DNA of 64,000 nucleotides from Pseudomonas sp. R37(2017) (GTDB taxonomy: Bacteria; Pseudomonadota; Gammaproteobacteria; Pseudomonadales; Pseudomonadaceae): positions 310,001-374,000 of the forward strand of contig NZ_NEHO01000002.1 in assembly GCF_002113375.1 (NCBI RefSeq). Reading direction: 5' to 3'. Of the stretch, positions 21,750-30,288 are shown piece by piece. Each line of letters starts with the position of its first letter. Position 1 is the first letter of the stretch. Under the pieces are notes generated by a model that did not search any database, was not told where the DNA came from, and saw only the letters and a program-made list of their open reading frames with translations. The position numbers and the translations under genes were made by a program.

Positions 21750-21932
21750 AATCAGGCTCCCCGAATGTGTCGCTGTCGACTTAGCCCTTGAACCCGAAAG
21801 TTCAAGGTGGAAGATGCAGTAGGCTTTAAGGCTTTCCGTCTAGCGGACATGCACACCAGCCCAACGTGCAACCTCCAGGGTATAGCAAATCGGCTCAGGG
21901 ACATCGCCAACTGGCAAACACCCCAGGGAGTG
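21750..21932 (-). ncRNA. ssrS: 6S RNA
   Basis: Regulatory RNA that binds the sigma-70 RNA polymerase holoenzyme by mimicking an open promoter. Recognised by its position between zapA and ygfA and by Pseudomonas-like segments on the minus strand: GTGTTTGCCAGTTGGCGATG at the 5' side, the CCCTGAGCCGAT and TGGGCTGGTGTGCATGTCCG parts, CCTTGAACTTTCGGGTTCAA, and a closing GGGGAGCC near the 3' end that pairs with CTCCC at the 5' end. A TATACT -10 box lies at 21944-21939 (minus), putting the 5' end near 21932. The exact ends are estimates. Confidence 0.9.
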
Positions 21933-21962
21933 AGGGGAGTATACCGCAAGCGACGATGCGAA

Positions 21963-22280
21963 TCAGCCTTTGGTGACGTCCGGATCGGTGGCGAGCACCA
22001 GATCGACGCGATCGAGCAGGTCGCGCACCTGTTCGCGGGTCGAACCGCTGGCCTGAATATCCGGGCGTTCTTCCTTGTGCAGCAGATCGTGGGTGATGTT
22101 CAGCGCAGCCATCACGGCGATACGGTCGGCGCCGATGACTTTGCCGCTGCTGCGAATCTCGCGCATCTTGCCGTCGAGATAACGGGCGGCACTGACCAGA
22201 TTACTGCGCTCTTCCTGAGGGCAGATGATCGAATACTCTTTGTCGAGGATCTGCACGGTGACGCTATTGCTTGAACTCAT
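21963..22280 (-). CDS. zapA: Cell division protein ZapA
   Basis: Small FtsZ-bundling protein (105 residues). The typical start SNSVTVQILDKEYSIICP and RSNLVSAARYLDGKMREIR, followed by a long coiled-coil helix, mark ZapA. It stabilises the Z ring. Its start overlaps the stop of the preceding small coiled-coil gene by 4 bp (ATGA), and 6S RNA follows on the same strand, as in other gamma-proteobacteria. Confidence 0.94.
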   Translation of the reverse strand: MSSSNSVTVQILDKEYSIICPQEERSNLVSAARYLDGKMREIRSSGKVIGADRIAVMAALNITHDLLHKEERPDIQASGSTREQVRDLLDRVDLVLATDPDVTKG

Positions 22281-22486
22281 GAGTCTTGCTCCAGGGCCTT
22301 GAGGCGCGAAATCATCGATTCGACCTTACGCCGGGCGATTTCGTTTTTTTCAATGAGGTGCGCGCGTTCCTCGCGCCAGGTCTTTTCCTGAGCTAATAAG
22401 AGTGCGTTTTGACTCTTAAGTTGCTCGACTCGGGTAATCAGCAATTCGAGTCTGGCCATCAGCGCTTGCAGGTCGGTGTCTTCCAT
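22277..22486 (-). CDS. Small coiled-coil protein, TIGR02449 type
   Basis: 69-residue, almost wholly alpha-helical protein with heptad-like leucines (LMARLELLITRVEQLKSQNA). It matches in length and place the TIGR02449 family always found before zapA in pseudomonads. A function in division together with ZapA is likely but is inference from the 4-bp translational overlap. ATG at 22486 was preferred over the GTG at 22495. Confidence 0.87.
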   Translation of the reverse strand: MEDTDLQALMARLELLITRVEQLKSQNALLLAQEKTWREERAHLIEKNEIARRKVESMISRLKALEQDS

Positions 22487-22513
22487 TGTCTTCACTGTCT
22501 GATGGGTGTCGGA

Positions 22514-22628
22514 CTGTAGGAGCGGGTGCCCGCTTGCGGCATGCTCGCGATGAACCCGAGAACGCTGCCGGGTGTCAGCGACCCAGTGTTATCGTTGGCG
22601 ACCATCGCGAGCGTGCTCGCTCCTACAG
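22514..22628. repeat. REP pair between the zapA operon and ygfB
   Basis: Inverted pair starting TGTAGGAGCGGGTGCCCGC and ending CGTGCTCGCTCCTACAG. It lies in the gap between the divergently read zapA and ygfB units. Confidence 0.85.
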
Positions 22629-22693
22629 GGGTAGTCGATGTAGGATACAAGGCCTTCATTCTAGACATAGCGCCGTCCGGCGCCTAGCTGCCC

Positions 22694-23251
22694 ATGACCA
22701 TTCAGAAATCCCCGTACCATGCCTTCGCCACCCTGCTGACTTCCAGCGGCCACAACGTCTCGCCTGCCGAACTGCACGGCCTGCTGCTCGGCCGTAGCTG
22801 CGCCGGTGCCGGTTTCGATGCCGAAGGCTGGCTGATCGACGCCGCCGAACTGCTCGAGAACGAGCCCGAGGACAACGTTCGCAGCGCCCTGATAGGCCTG
22901 CAGGAAATGGTCAAGGGCGAGCTCACCGGCGATGACGTGACCGTCGTTCTGCTGTTGCCTGCCGACGACACCCCGCTCACCGAGCGTGCCGCCGCGCTGG
23001 GCCAATGGTGCCAGGGTTTCCTCAGCGGTTTCGGCCTGAACTGCCGTGACAGCAGTGCACTGAGCAACGAAGCCAGCGAAGTGCTGCAGGATCTGGCGGC
23101 GATTTCCCAGGTGCAAGACGCTCTGGAAGAGTCCGACGATGGTGAAAACGACTACATGGAAGTCATGGAGTACGTGCGCATCGCACCGCTGCTGCTGTTC
23201 TCCGAGACCAAACAGCCGCCAGCACCGGCTGCCAAACCGTCGCTGCACTAA
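22694..23251 (+). CDS. ygfB: UPF0149 family protein YgfB
   Basis: Cytoplasmic helical protein of the UPF0149 family (185 residues), the first gene of the ygfB-pepP-ubiH-ubiI cluster seen in E. coli and Pseudomonas. The sections [18 protein letters not shown] and [13 protein letters not shown] are the family signature. In P. aeruginosa YgfB affects ampDh3 expression and beta-lactam resistance; transfer of that role to this strain is inference. It stands 27 bp before pepP. Confidence 0.92.
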   Translation: MTIQKSPYHAFATLLTSSGHNVSPAELHGLLLGRSCAGAGFDAEGWLIDAAELLENEPEDNVRSALIGLQEMVKGELTGDDVTVVLLLPADDTPLTERAAALGQWCQGFLSGFGLNCRDSSALSNEASEVLQDLAAISQVQDALEESDDGENDYMEVMEYVRIAPLLLFSETKQPPAPAAKPSLH

Positions 23252-23278
23252 TCGTTTGCCAGGGAACGCCATCTGCCC

Positions 23279-24613
23279 ATGATCCACATCCCGAAATCGG
23301 AATACGGCCGCCGCCGCAAGGCCTTGATGGCGCAGATGGAACCCAACAGCATCGCCATCCTGCCCGCCGCTGCCGTGGCCATTCGTAACCGCGACGTCGA
23401 GCACGTCTACCGCCAGGACAGCGACTTTCAGTACCTCAGCGGTTTTCCCGAGCCCCAGGCCGTACTGGTGTTGATGCCGGGGCGCGTGCATGGCGAATAC
23501 ATTCTGTTCTGCCGTGAACGCAACGCCGAGCGCGAGCTGTGGGACGGCCTGCGTGCCGGTCAGGAAGGCGCGATCCGCGATTTCGGTGCCGACGACGCCT
23601 TTCCGATAACCGATATCGACGACATCCTGCCGGGCCTGATCGAAGGTCGTGACCGGGTGTATTCGGCCATGGGCAGCAATCCCGAATTCGACCGCCACCT
23701 GATGGAATGGATCAACGTGATCCGCTCCAAGGCCAACCTCGGTGCCCAGCCGCCGAACGAATTCGTTGCCCTGGATCATCTGCTGCACGACATGCGCCTG
23801 TATAAATCGGCGGCAGAAGTGAAAGTGATGCGCGAGGCTGCACGGATTTCCGCCCAGGCGCATGTACGGGCAATGCAGGCCTGCCGCGCCGGGTTGCACG
23901 AATTCAGCCTGGAAGCCGAGCTCGATTACGAGTTCCGCAAGGGCGGGGCGAAGATGCCGGCCTATGGCTCGATCGTCGCCGCGGGGCGCAACAGTTGCAT
24001 CCTGCATTACCAGCAGAATGACGCGGTGCTCAAGGACGGTGATCTGGTGCTGATCGACGCGGGGTGCGAGATCGACTGCTACGCCAGCGACATCACTCGG
24101 ACCTTTCCGGTCAGCGGCAAGTATTCAGCGGAACAGAAAGCGATTTACGAGTTGGTGCTGGCTGCCCAGGAAGCCGCCTTTGCCGAAATCGCCCCTAACA
24201 AGCACTGGAATCAGGCGCACGAAGCGACGGTCCGGGTCATCACGGCCGGGCTGGTCAAGCTGGGGCTGCTCCAGGGCGACATCGACGAACTGATCGCCGG
24301 CGAAGCCTACAAAGCGTTTTACATGCACCGCGCCGGTCATTGGCTGGGCATGGATGTGCATGATGTCGGCGAGTACAAGGTCGGCGGCGAGTGGCGCGTG
24401 CTGGAAGTCGGCATGGCGCTGACCGTGGAGCCGGGAATCTACATCGCCCCGGACAACCAGAATGTGGCGAAGAAATGGCGCGGCATTGGCGTGCGCATCG
24501 AGGACGACGTAGTGGTCACCAAAACCGGCTGTGAAGTATTGACGGGCGGCGTGCCGAAAACCGTCGCCGAGATCGAGGCCCTGATGGCCGCTGCACGGAC
24601 ACGAGCGGCATGA
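23279..24613 (+). CDS. pepP: Xaa-Pro aminopeptidase (aminopeptidase P)
   Basis: Removes N-terminal residues that precede proline; cytoplasmic, two-Mn enzyme of the M24 family. 444 residues. The C-terminal pita-bread domain carries the metal ligands: LIDAGCEIDCYASDITRTFP (two Asp), HWLGMDVHD (His), VEPGIYI (Glu) and RIEDDVVVT (Glu). The N-terminal domain begins IPKSEYGRRRKALM. The stop overlaps the ubiH start by 4 bp (ATGA), so the genes are coupled. Confidence 0.96.
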   Translation: MIHIPKSEYGRRRKALMAQMEPNSIAILPAAAVAIRNRDVEHVYRQDSDFQYLSGFPEPQAVLVLMPGRVHGEYILFCRERNAERELWDGLRAGQEGAIRDFGADDAFPITDIDDILPGLIEGRDRVYSAMGSNPEFDRHLMEWINVIRSKANLGAQPPNEFVALDHLLHDMRLYKSAAEVKVMREAARISAQAHVRAMQACRAGLHEFSLEAELDYEFRKGGAKMPAYGSIVAAGRNSCILHYQQNDAVLKDGDLVLIDAGCEIDCYASDITRTFPVSGKYSAEQKAIYELVLAAQEAAFAEIAPNKHWNQAHEATVRVITAGLVKLGLLQGDIDELIAGEAYKAFYMHRAGHWLGMDVHDVGEYKVGGEWRVLEVGMALTVEPGIYIAPDNQNVAKKWRGIGVRIEDDVVVTKTGCEVLTGGVPKTVAEIEALMAAARTRAA

Positions 24614-25797
24614 GTCGAGTCAATCTGGCGATCATCGGTGGCGGGCTGGTCGGTGCAAGCCTGGCCCTTGCGCTGCAGGCCGGGGCCAAGGCCCGAGGCT
24701 GGAAAATCGTGCTGATCGAGCCGTTCGCCCCGGGGGATACCTATCAACCGAGCTACGATGCCCGTTCTTCGGCGTTGTCTTTCGGCTCGCGGCAGATTTA
24801 TCAACGGTTGGGCATCTGGCAGGAAGTCTCCCGCCGCGCCGAGCCGATCAAGCAGATTCATGTTTCCGACCGTGGGCGTTTCTCGACGGCTCGGTTGTCG
24901 GCGATGGAAGAGGGTGTTCCGGCGCTGGGTTATGTCGTTGAAAACGCCTGGCTCGGCCAATGCCTGTGGCAAGGCCTGGACAAGGACGTGATCAGTTGGC
25001 GTTGCCCGGCGGAAGTCACCCGCATGGAGCCGCTGACCGATGGCTATCGCCTGACCCTCAACGATGAAACCACCCTGGAATGCGACCTCGCGGTACTCGC
25101 CGACGGTGGCCGTTCCGGCCTGCGCGAGCAACTGGGGATTGGCATCCGCAAGCGTCCGTACAACCAGAGCGCGCTGATCGCCAACATCAGCCCGAGTGAA
25201 GCCCACAATGGCATGGCCTTCGAACGTTTCACCGACGAAGGCCCGATGGCGTTGCTGCCGCTGCCGGAAAACCGCTGCGCGTTGGTCTGGACCCGCCTGG
25301 GCATGGATGCTCAACGCCTGGCGGCCCTGGATGAGCGCAGCTTTCTCGGCGAGTTGCAGGGTGTGTTCGGTTATCGCCTTGGCACCTTGAAACAGGTGGG
25401 GGCGCGGCATCTATACCCGTTGACGCTGGTCGAGGCCGAAGAGCAGGTGCGTCCGCATCTGGCGGTACTCGGCAACGCGGCGCACAGCCTGCACCCGATT
25501 GCCGGCCAGGGGTTCAACCTGTCCCTGCGCGATGCCCAGGCCCTGGCCGATGCCCTGCTCGCCAGCGAAAAACCCTTGGGCGATTTCGCCACGTTGCAGG
25601 CCTACCGCGAACGCCAGCGTCTCGATCAGAGCCTCACCGTAGGCTTCTCCGATCAGGTCACCCGCCTGTTCGGCAGCACTCAGCCGCTGGTGTCCCTGGG
25701 GCGCAACATCGGCTTGCTCGGACTGGATCTGCTGCCACCGGCCAAGCGCTGGTTCGCCCGGCAGGCGATGGGGCTGGGAACGCGACCGGATGCGTGA
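24610..25797 (+). CDS. ubiH: 2-octaprenyl-6-methoxyphenol hydroxylase UbiH
   Basis: FAD-dependent aromatic monooxygenase of ubiquinone biosynthesis, 395 residues. The Rossmann motif AIIGGGLVGASLALAL, the middle ADGGRSGLREQL motif and the late GNAAHSLHPIAGQGFNLSLRDA motif (dGDAAH type) are visible. It hydroxylates the C1 position of the ring. It is coupled to pepP in front and overlaps a possible 38-residue frame and then the paralogous ubiI behind. Confidence 0.94.
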   Translation: MSRVNLAIIGGGLVGASLALALQAGAKARGWKIVLIEPFAPGDTYQPSYDARSSALSFGSRQIYQRLGIWQEVSRRAEPIKQIHVSDRGRFSTARLSAMEEGVPALGYVVENAWLGQCLWQGLDKDVISWRCPAEVTRMEPLTDGYRLTLNDETTLECDLAVLADGGRSGLREQLGIGIRKRPYNQSALIANISPSEAHNGMAFERFTDEGPMALLPLPENRCALVWTRLGMDAQRLAALDERSFLGELQGVFGYRLGTLKQVGARHLYPLTLVEAEEQVRPHLAVLGNAAHSLHPIAGQGFNLSLRDAQALADALLASEKPLGDFATLQAYRERQRLDQSLTVGFSDQVTRLFGSTQPLVSLGRNIGLLGLDLLPPAKRWFARQAMGLGTRPDA

Positions 25798-25906
25798 CTG
25801 GCTGATTCGCCGGTTCACCATTGACGACACCTTGCTCGACGCGCCGGCCGCGCGGGCCGGGAAAACCCTTTACATGCGGCTCAAACCGCAAGAGAGACAG
25901 GCTTAA
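25790..25906 (+). CDS. Possible 38-residue gene between ubiH and ubiI
   Basis: ATG at 25790 overlaps the end of ubiH by 8 bp, and the TAA at 25904-25906 is 3 bp before the ubiI ATG. The product begins MRDWLIRRFTIDDTLLDAP and ends KPQERQA. The spacing is what translational coupling would look like, and the frame fills the whole 112-bp gap. The peptide is not recognised. It may be a real tiny gene, a remnant, or merely an open stretch with leader function. The GAGAGACAGG before ubiI could also be just its ribosome site. Confidence 0.35.
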   Translation: MRDWLIRRFTIDDTLLDAPAARAGKTLYMRLKPQERQA

Positions 25907-25909
25907 AGC

Positions 25910-27133
25910 ATGGAAATGCGCGCAGATCTGCTGATTGTCGGGGCCGGAATGGTCGGCAGCGCCCTGGCGCTGGCGTTGCAGGGCAGCGGACTGGAAGTCC
26001 TGCTGCTGGACGGCAGCCCCATGAGCGTCAAACCCTTCAATGCCCAGGCTACGTTCGAACCGCGGGTGAGTGCCTTGTCGGCCGCCAGCCAGCGGATTCT
26101 CGAGCGCCTTGGCGTGTGGGACGGCATCGCCGGGCGCCGTAGCAGCCCCTATACCGACATGCAGGTGTGGGATGGCAGCGGCACCGGGCAAATCCATTTT
26201 TCGGCGACCAGCGTGCATGCCGAGGCGCTGGGGCATATCGTCGAAAACCGCGTGGTCCAGGATGCCTTGCTCGAGCGCCTGCACGACTGTGACCTGGGGT
26301 TGCTGGCCAATGCACGGCTGGAACAGATGCGCCGCTCCGGCGATGACTGGCTGCTGACATTGGCCGATGGCCGCACCCTGCGCGCTCCACTGGTGATCGC
26401 GGCGGATGGCGCCAACTCGGCGGTGCGACGCCTGGCTGGGGTCGCGACCCGGGAATGGGATTATCTGCACCATGCCATCGTCACCAGTGTGCGTTGCGCC
26501 AAACCCCATCAAATGACGGCCTGGCAGCGCTTCACCGACAACGGTCCGCTGGCGTTTCTGCCCCTTGAACGCGACGGCCAGCAGGATTGGTGTTCTATCG
26601 TCTGGTCGACCACACCCGGCGAAGCCGAACGCCTGATGGCGATGGATGAGCAGGGTTTCTGCAAGGAACTGGAGCGCGCCTTCGAGGGGCGACTCGGTGA
26701 AGTACTGAGCGCCGACCCGCGCCTGTGCGTACCCCTGCGCCAGCGGCATGCCAAGCGTTATGTCGCTGAAGGCCTGGCGTTGATCGGCGACGCCGCCCAC
26801 ACCATTCACCCGTTGGCCGGGCAGGGTGTGAATCTCGGATTCCTCGATGCCGCCGTGCTGGCCGAAGTGTTGCTACAAGCGGCAACCCGTGGCGAACGCC
26901 TGGCGGATGTGAAAGTTCTCAGCCGTTACGAGCGTCGGCGCATGCCCCACAACCTTGCGCTGATGGCGGCGATGGAAGGGTTCGAGCGGTTGTTCCAGGC
27001 CGATCCATTGCCGGTGCGCTGGTTGCGCAACACCGGGTTGAAAATGGTCGAGAAGATGCCCGAGGCCAAGGCGTTGTTCGTGCGTGAAGCGCTGGGGTTG
27101 ACCGGGGACTTGCCGGCGCTGGCCAAGCCCTGA
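25910..27133 (+). CDS. ubiI: UbiH/UbiI-family FAD monooxygenase
   Basis: Second ubiquinone hydroxylase, 407 residues, paralogous to UbiH. It has LLIVGAGMVGSALALAL near the N-terminus, the ADGANSAVRRLAGV motif and the GDAAHTIHPLAGQGVNLGFLDA motif. In Pseudomonas the downstream member of this pair is the C5 hydroxylase (UbiI), and the C6 step is done by Coq7. The exact ring position cannot be fixed from sequence alone; UbiF-type annotation is the alternative. A REP pair follows the stop codon. Confidence 0.83.
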   Translation: MEMRADLLIVGAGMVGSALALALQGSGLEVLLLDGSPMSVKPFNAQATFEPRVSALSAASQRILERLGVWDGIAGRRSSPYTDMQVWDGSGTGQIHFSATSVHAEALGHIVENRVVQDALLERLHDCDLGLLANARLEQMRRSGDDWLLTLADGRTLRAPLVIAADGANSAVRRLAGVATREWDYLHHAIVTSVRCAKPHQMTAWQRFTDNGPLAFLPLERDGQQDWCSIVWSTTPGEAERLMAMDEQGFCKELERAFEGRLGEVLSADPRLCVPLRQRHAKRYVAEGLALIGDAAHTIHPLAGQGVNLGFLDAAVLAEVLLQAATRGERLADVKVLSRYERRRMPHNLALMAAMEGFERLFQADPLPVRWLRNTGLKMVEKMPEAKALFVREALGLTGDLPALAKP

Positions 27134-27157
27134 GTTTTCTGTTGAGGCTGATGGCCT

Positions 27158-27224
27158 CTTCGCGAGCAGGCTCGCTCCCACCCTGTAACGCATTTCAAAT
27201 GTGGGAGCGAGCCTGCTCGCGAAT
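27158..27224. repeat. REP pair (GTGGGAGCGAGC variant), tail to tail
   Basis: TTCGCGAGCAGGCTCGCTCC and its inverse GTGGGAGCGAGCCTGCTCGC are separated by about 20 bases. It lies after ubiI. Confidence 0.83.
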
Positions 27225-27301
27225 ACGGCGGCGCATTCGCCCTTTATTTCTGCTGGTGCAACATCTGGTAACTCCTCCACAGCCAGCTTCGATTGAGAAG
27301 G

Positions 27302-27324
27302 CAAATGTGAGTCCTTATCATTTG
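27302..27324. promoter_or_regulatory. Candidate Fur box before the iron-binding protein gene
   Basis: The palindrome with arms CAAATG and CATTTG encloses AATGTGAGTCCTTATCATT (27304-27322), which by eye matches 15 of 19 positions of a typical Pseudomonas Fur box such as AATGAGAATGATTATCATT. It lies about 35 bases before the start codon, where it would cover the promoter. This fits iron-repressed expression. Confidence 0.6.
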
Positions 27325-27355
27325 GCCTCATTTTTTCAATCGAGGGACCGCTCCC

Positions 27356-28360
27356 ATGTTGGCACCGAAGCGTCTACTGACCGCACTGGCCTTGACCCTG
27401 ATCGGCAGCACCGCCGCCCAGGCTGCTGACGAAGTGGTGGTCTACTCCTCGCGAATCGACGAGCTGATCAAGCCGGTGTTCGATGCCTACACCGCCAAGA
27501 CCGGCGTGAAGGTGAAGTTCATCACCGACAAGGAAGCGCCGCTGATGCAGCGGCTCAAGGCCGAGGGCGCGAATACGCCGGCCGACCTTCTGCTCACCGT
27601 CGATGCCGGCAACCTCTGGCAAGCCGAGCAGATGGGTATCCTCCAGCCATTCACCTCGAAAACCATCGACGCCAACATTCCGCTGCAATACCGGGCCGCC
27701 TCCCATGCCTGGACCGGCCTGAGCCTGCGGGCGCGGACCATTGCCTACTCCACTGACCGGGTGAAACCGGGGGAGCTGACCACATACGAAGCGCTGGCCG
27801 ACAAGCAATGGGAAGGCCGCCTGTGCCTGCGTTCCGCGAAGAAGGTCTACAACCAGTCCTTGACCGCGACCATGATCGAAGTGCATGGCGCCGACAAGAC
27901 CGAGGACATCCTCAAGGGCTGGGTCAAGAACCTCTCCACCGACGTGTTCTCCGATGACACCGCCGTACTGGAAGCGATCAACGCCGGCCAGTGCGATGTG
28001 GGTATCGTCAATACCTACTACTACGGTCGCCTGCACAAGCAGAAGCCGGATCTGCCGGTGAAGTTGTTCTGGCCGAACCAGGTCGACCGCGGTGTGCATA
28101 TCAACCTGTCGGGCATCGGCCTGACCAGGAATGCACCGCACCCGGAAGCGGCCAAGGCCCTGATGGAGTGGATGACCACTCCCGAAGCGCAGAAAATCTT
28201 TGCCGACGTAAACCAGGAGTTCCCGGCGAACCCCGCGGTTCAGCCATCCGAAGAAGTGGCGGCCTGGGGCAAATTCATCGCCGACACCTTGCCGGTGGAA
28301 ATTGCCGGCAAGCGTCAGGCCGAAGCGATTCGCCTGATGGACAAGGCTGGCTGGAACTGA
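27356..28360 (+). CDS. Ferric iron ABC transporter, periplasmic binding protein
   Basis: FbpA/HitA/AfuA-like iron-binding protein, 334 residues. A signal peptide ends near TAAQA (residues 20-25) and the mature protein begins [18 protein letters not shown], typical of the class. The iron-ligating tyrosine pair is VNTYYYG. It delivers ferric ion to the permease encoded next. No ATPase gene (fbpC/hitC) is adjacent, as in P. aeruginosa (PA5216-5217). A terminator and a REP hairpin separate it from the permease gene and would lower permease expression relative to the binding protein. A candidate Fur box lies in front. Confidence 0.92.
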   Translation: MLAPKRLLTALALTLIGSTAAQAADEVVVYSSRIDELIKPVFDAYTAKTGVKVKFITDKEAPLMQRLKAEGANTPADLLLTVDAGNLWQAEQMGILQPFTSKTIDANIPLQYRAASHAWTGLSLRARTIAYSTDRVKPGELTTYEALADKQWEGRLCLRSAKKVYNQSLTATMIEVHGADKTEDILKGWVKNLSTDVFSDDTAVLEAINAGQCDVGIVNTYYYGRLHKQKPDLPVKLFWPNQVDRGVHINLSGIGLTRNAPHPEAAKALMEWMTTPEAQKIFADVNQEFPANPAVQPSEEVAAWGKFIADTLPVEIAGKRQAEAIRLMDKAGWN

Positions 28361-28376
28361 GTTGCCCGATGCACAG

Positions 28377-28405
28377 CGCCCCGCCTATGCGGGGCGTTTG
28401 TTTTT
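28377..28405 (+). terminator. Partial terminator inside the iron transport unit
   Basis: CGCCCCGC / GCGGGGCG stem (28377-28384 with 28389-28396) followed by a T-rich tail. It comes 17 bases after the binding-protein stop and before the permease gene. Confidence 0.8.
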
Positions 28406-28424
28406 GCGCTACACGCCTCTGACC

Positions 28425-28475
28425 CTGTAGGAGCGAGCAAGCTCGCGAAAATCGCGAGCTTGCTCGCTCCTACAG
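28425..28475. repeat. Compact REP hairpin inside the iron transport unit
   Basis: CTGTAGGAGCGAGCAAGCTC and its inverse meet with only about 6 bases between, forming one long hairpin of roughly 22 bp. It is the tightest pair in the window and lies between binding protein and permease. Confidence 0.88.
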
Positions 28476-28515
28476 TGTGTCGACCTCATCCATCAGATAG
28501 TAGAGAACCAAGCCT

Positions 28516-30132
28516 GTGGCCCATCCCGCCCAACGCCGCTGGTATCCAGTCGTCTTCGCCATCGCTGCGCTGGTCTTGTTGCCCCTGAGCGTACTGCTGC
28601 TTTCCTGGCAAGCCATCGATGTCCAAATCTGGTCCCATCTGTGGGACACCCAGATGCCGCGTCTGCTGGGCAATACGCTGACGCTGGTGCTCGGTGTCGG
28701 TGCGGGTGTCACCTTGTTGGGCGTCAGCCTTGCCTGGCTGACCAGCCTCTGTGAATTCCCCGGTCGGCGCTGGCTCGATTGGGCGCTGATGTTGCCTTTC
28801 GCAATACCGGCCTATGTACTGGCGTTTGTTTTCGTTGGCCTGCTGGATTTCGCAGGGCCTGTGCAAACCCTGCTGCGCGAGTGGTTCGGCAGTGGTTTGC
28901 GGCTGCCGCGCGTGCGCTCCACGGGTGGTGTGATCGTGGTGCTGGTGCTGGTCTTCTATCCCTATGTTTATTTGCTGGCCCGCACGGCCTTCCTCGCCCA
29001 GGGCAAAGGTTTGATGGAAGCGGCGCGGGTCCTTGGCCAATCGCCCTGGCAAGCGTTCTGGCGGGTGGCATTGCCCATGGCGCGGCCGGCCATCGGTGCG
29101 GGTGTGGCATTGGCGCTGATGGAAACCCTGGCGGATTTTGGTGCAGTGTCGGTGTTCAACTTCGATACCTTCACCACGGCCATCTACAAGACCTGGTACG
29201 GCTTTTTCAGCCTGTCTTCCGCTGCGCAACTGGCCAGCCTGTTGCTGCTGGTGGTGATGCTCGTGTTGTACGGAGAGCGGCGTGCCCGCGGTGCCAACCG
29301 GGCGAGCAACGAGCGACCACGGGTCAAGGCGCTCTATCATCTGCGGGGCTTCAAGGCACTGGCCGCCACGACCTGGTGCGGGCTGGTGTTTGCCTGCGCT
29401 TTCGTTATCCCGATGCTGCAATTGGCGGTGTGGTTCTGGCAGCGTGGGCGTTTCGATTTGGACGAGCGCTACACCGGGTTGATCGTTCATACCCTGTATC
29501 TGGGGGCGATGGCGGCGTTGATCACCGTCAGCGTTGCCTTGTTACTGGCGTTTGCCCGACGACTGGCGCCTACTCGGGTCATTCGTTCCGGGATCAGTCT
29601 GGCCAACCTGGGCTACGCCTTGCCGGGTTCGGTGCTGGCGGTGTCGATCATGCTGGCGTTCAGTTATCTGGATCGCGAACTGGTGATCCCGCTCTCGAGC
29701 TGGCTCGGCGGCGCGGGCAAGCCTCTGCTGCTGGGCAGTCTGTCGGCGTTGTTGCTGGCCTATCTGGTGCGTTTCATCGCAGTGGCCTACGGGCCACTGG
29801 AAAGCAGTCTGGCGCGTATACGGCCATCTTTGCCCGAAGCGGCACGTAGCCTGGGCGTCAGTGGTCCACGACTGTTTTTCAAAGTGTATCTACCGTTGTT
29901 GTTGCCTGGCACCTTGAGCGCTGCGCTGCTGGTGTTCGTCGATGTGCTCAAGGAAATGCCCGCAACCCTGCTGATGCGCCCGTTTGGCTGGGACACGCTG
30001 GCGGTGCGGATCTTTGAAATGACCAGCGAAGGAGAATGGGCGAGGGCATCTTTGCCGGCATTGACGCTGGTGCTGGTCGGGCTGTTACCGGTCATCGGAT
30101 TGATCCGGCGTTCGGCACATCGAAACAGCTAG
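28516..30132 (+). CDS. Ferric iron ABC transporter permease
   Basis: Double-length permease of the FbpB/HitB type (538 residues, about 12 membrane segments). It has two EAA-type loops: EAARVLGQSPWQAFWRVALP near residue 176 and EAARSLGVSGPRLFFKVYLP near residue 443. The start is a GTG (28516) with no strong ribosome site, so the start could be a few codons off. It forms the channel for iron brought by the preceding binding protein; the ATPase must be encoded elsewhere. Confidence 0.92.
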   Translation: MAHPAQRRWYPVVFAIAALVLLPLSVLLLSWQAIDVQIWSHLWDTQMPRLLGNTLTLVLGVGAGVTLLGVSLAWLTSLCEFPGRRWLDWALMLPFAIPAYVLAFVFVGLLDFAGPVQTLLREWFGSGLRLPRVRSTGGVIVVLVLVFYPYVYLLARTAFLAQGKGLMEAARVLGQSPWQAFWRVALPMARPAIGAGVALALMETLADFGAVSVFNFDTFTTAIYKTWYGFFSLSSAAQLASLLLLVVMLVLYGERRARGANRASNERPRVKALYHLRGFKALAATTWCGLVFACAFVIPMLQLAVWFWQRGRFDLDERYTGLIVHTLYLGAMAALITVSVALLLAFARRLAPTRVIRSGISLANLGYALPGSVLAVSIMLAFSYLDRELVIPLSSWLGGAGKPLLLGSLSALLLAYLVRFIAVAYGPLESSLARIRPSLPEAARSLGVSGPRLFFKVYLPLLLPGTLSAALLVFVDVLKEMPATLLMRPFGWDTLAVRIFEMTSEGEWARASLPALTLVLVGLLPVIGLIRRSAHRNS

Positions 30133-30288
30133 GTGTCAGTCCTACACCTTGCGGCTACAATGCGCGGCATTCGGTGCGGTCCGTCTGACAGACCAGGTAG
30201 CTGAAATCGGCTAAAGGCCCTTTGTTTCAAGGCATTCAGTCCGTGCAGCACCTGTCCGCACCTTCGCCACGCCCGGAAGGAGAAACCC

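Noticed and set aside
30133..30288. Possible glycine riboswitch before gcvT
   Set aside because: I looked for the two-aptamer core sequences and did not find them in the 156-bp leader.
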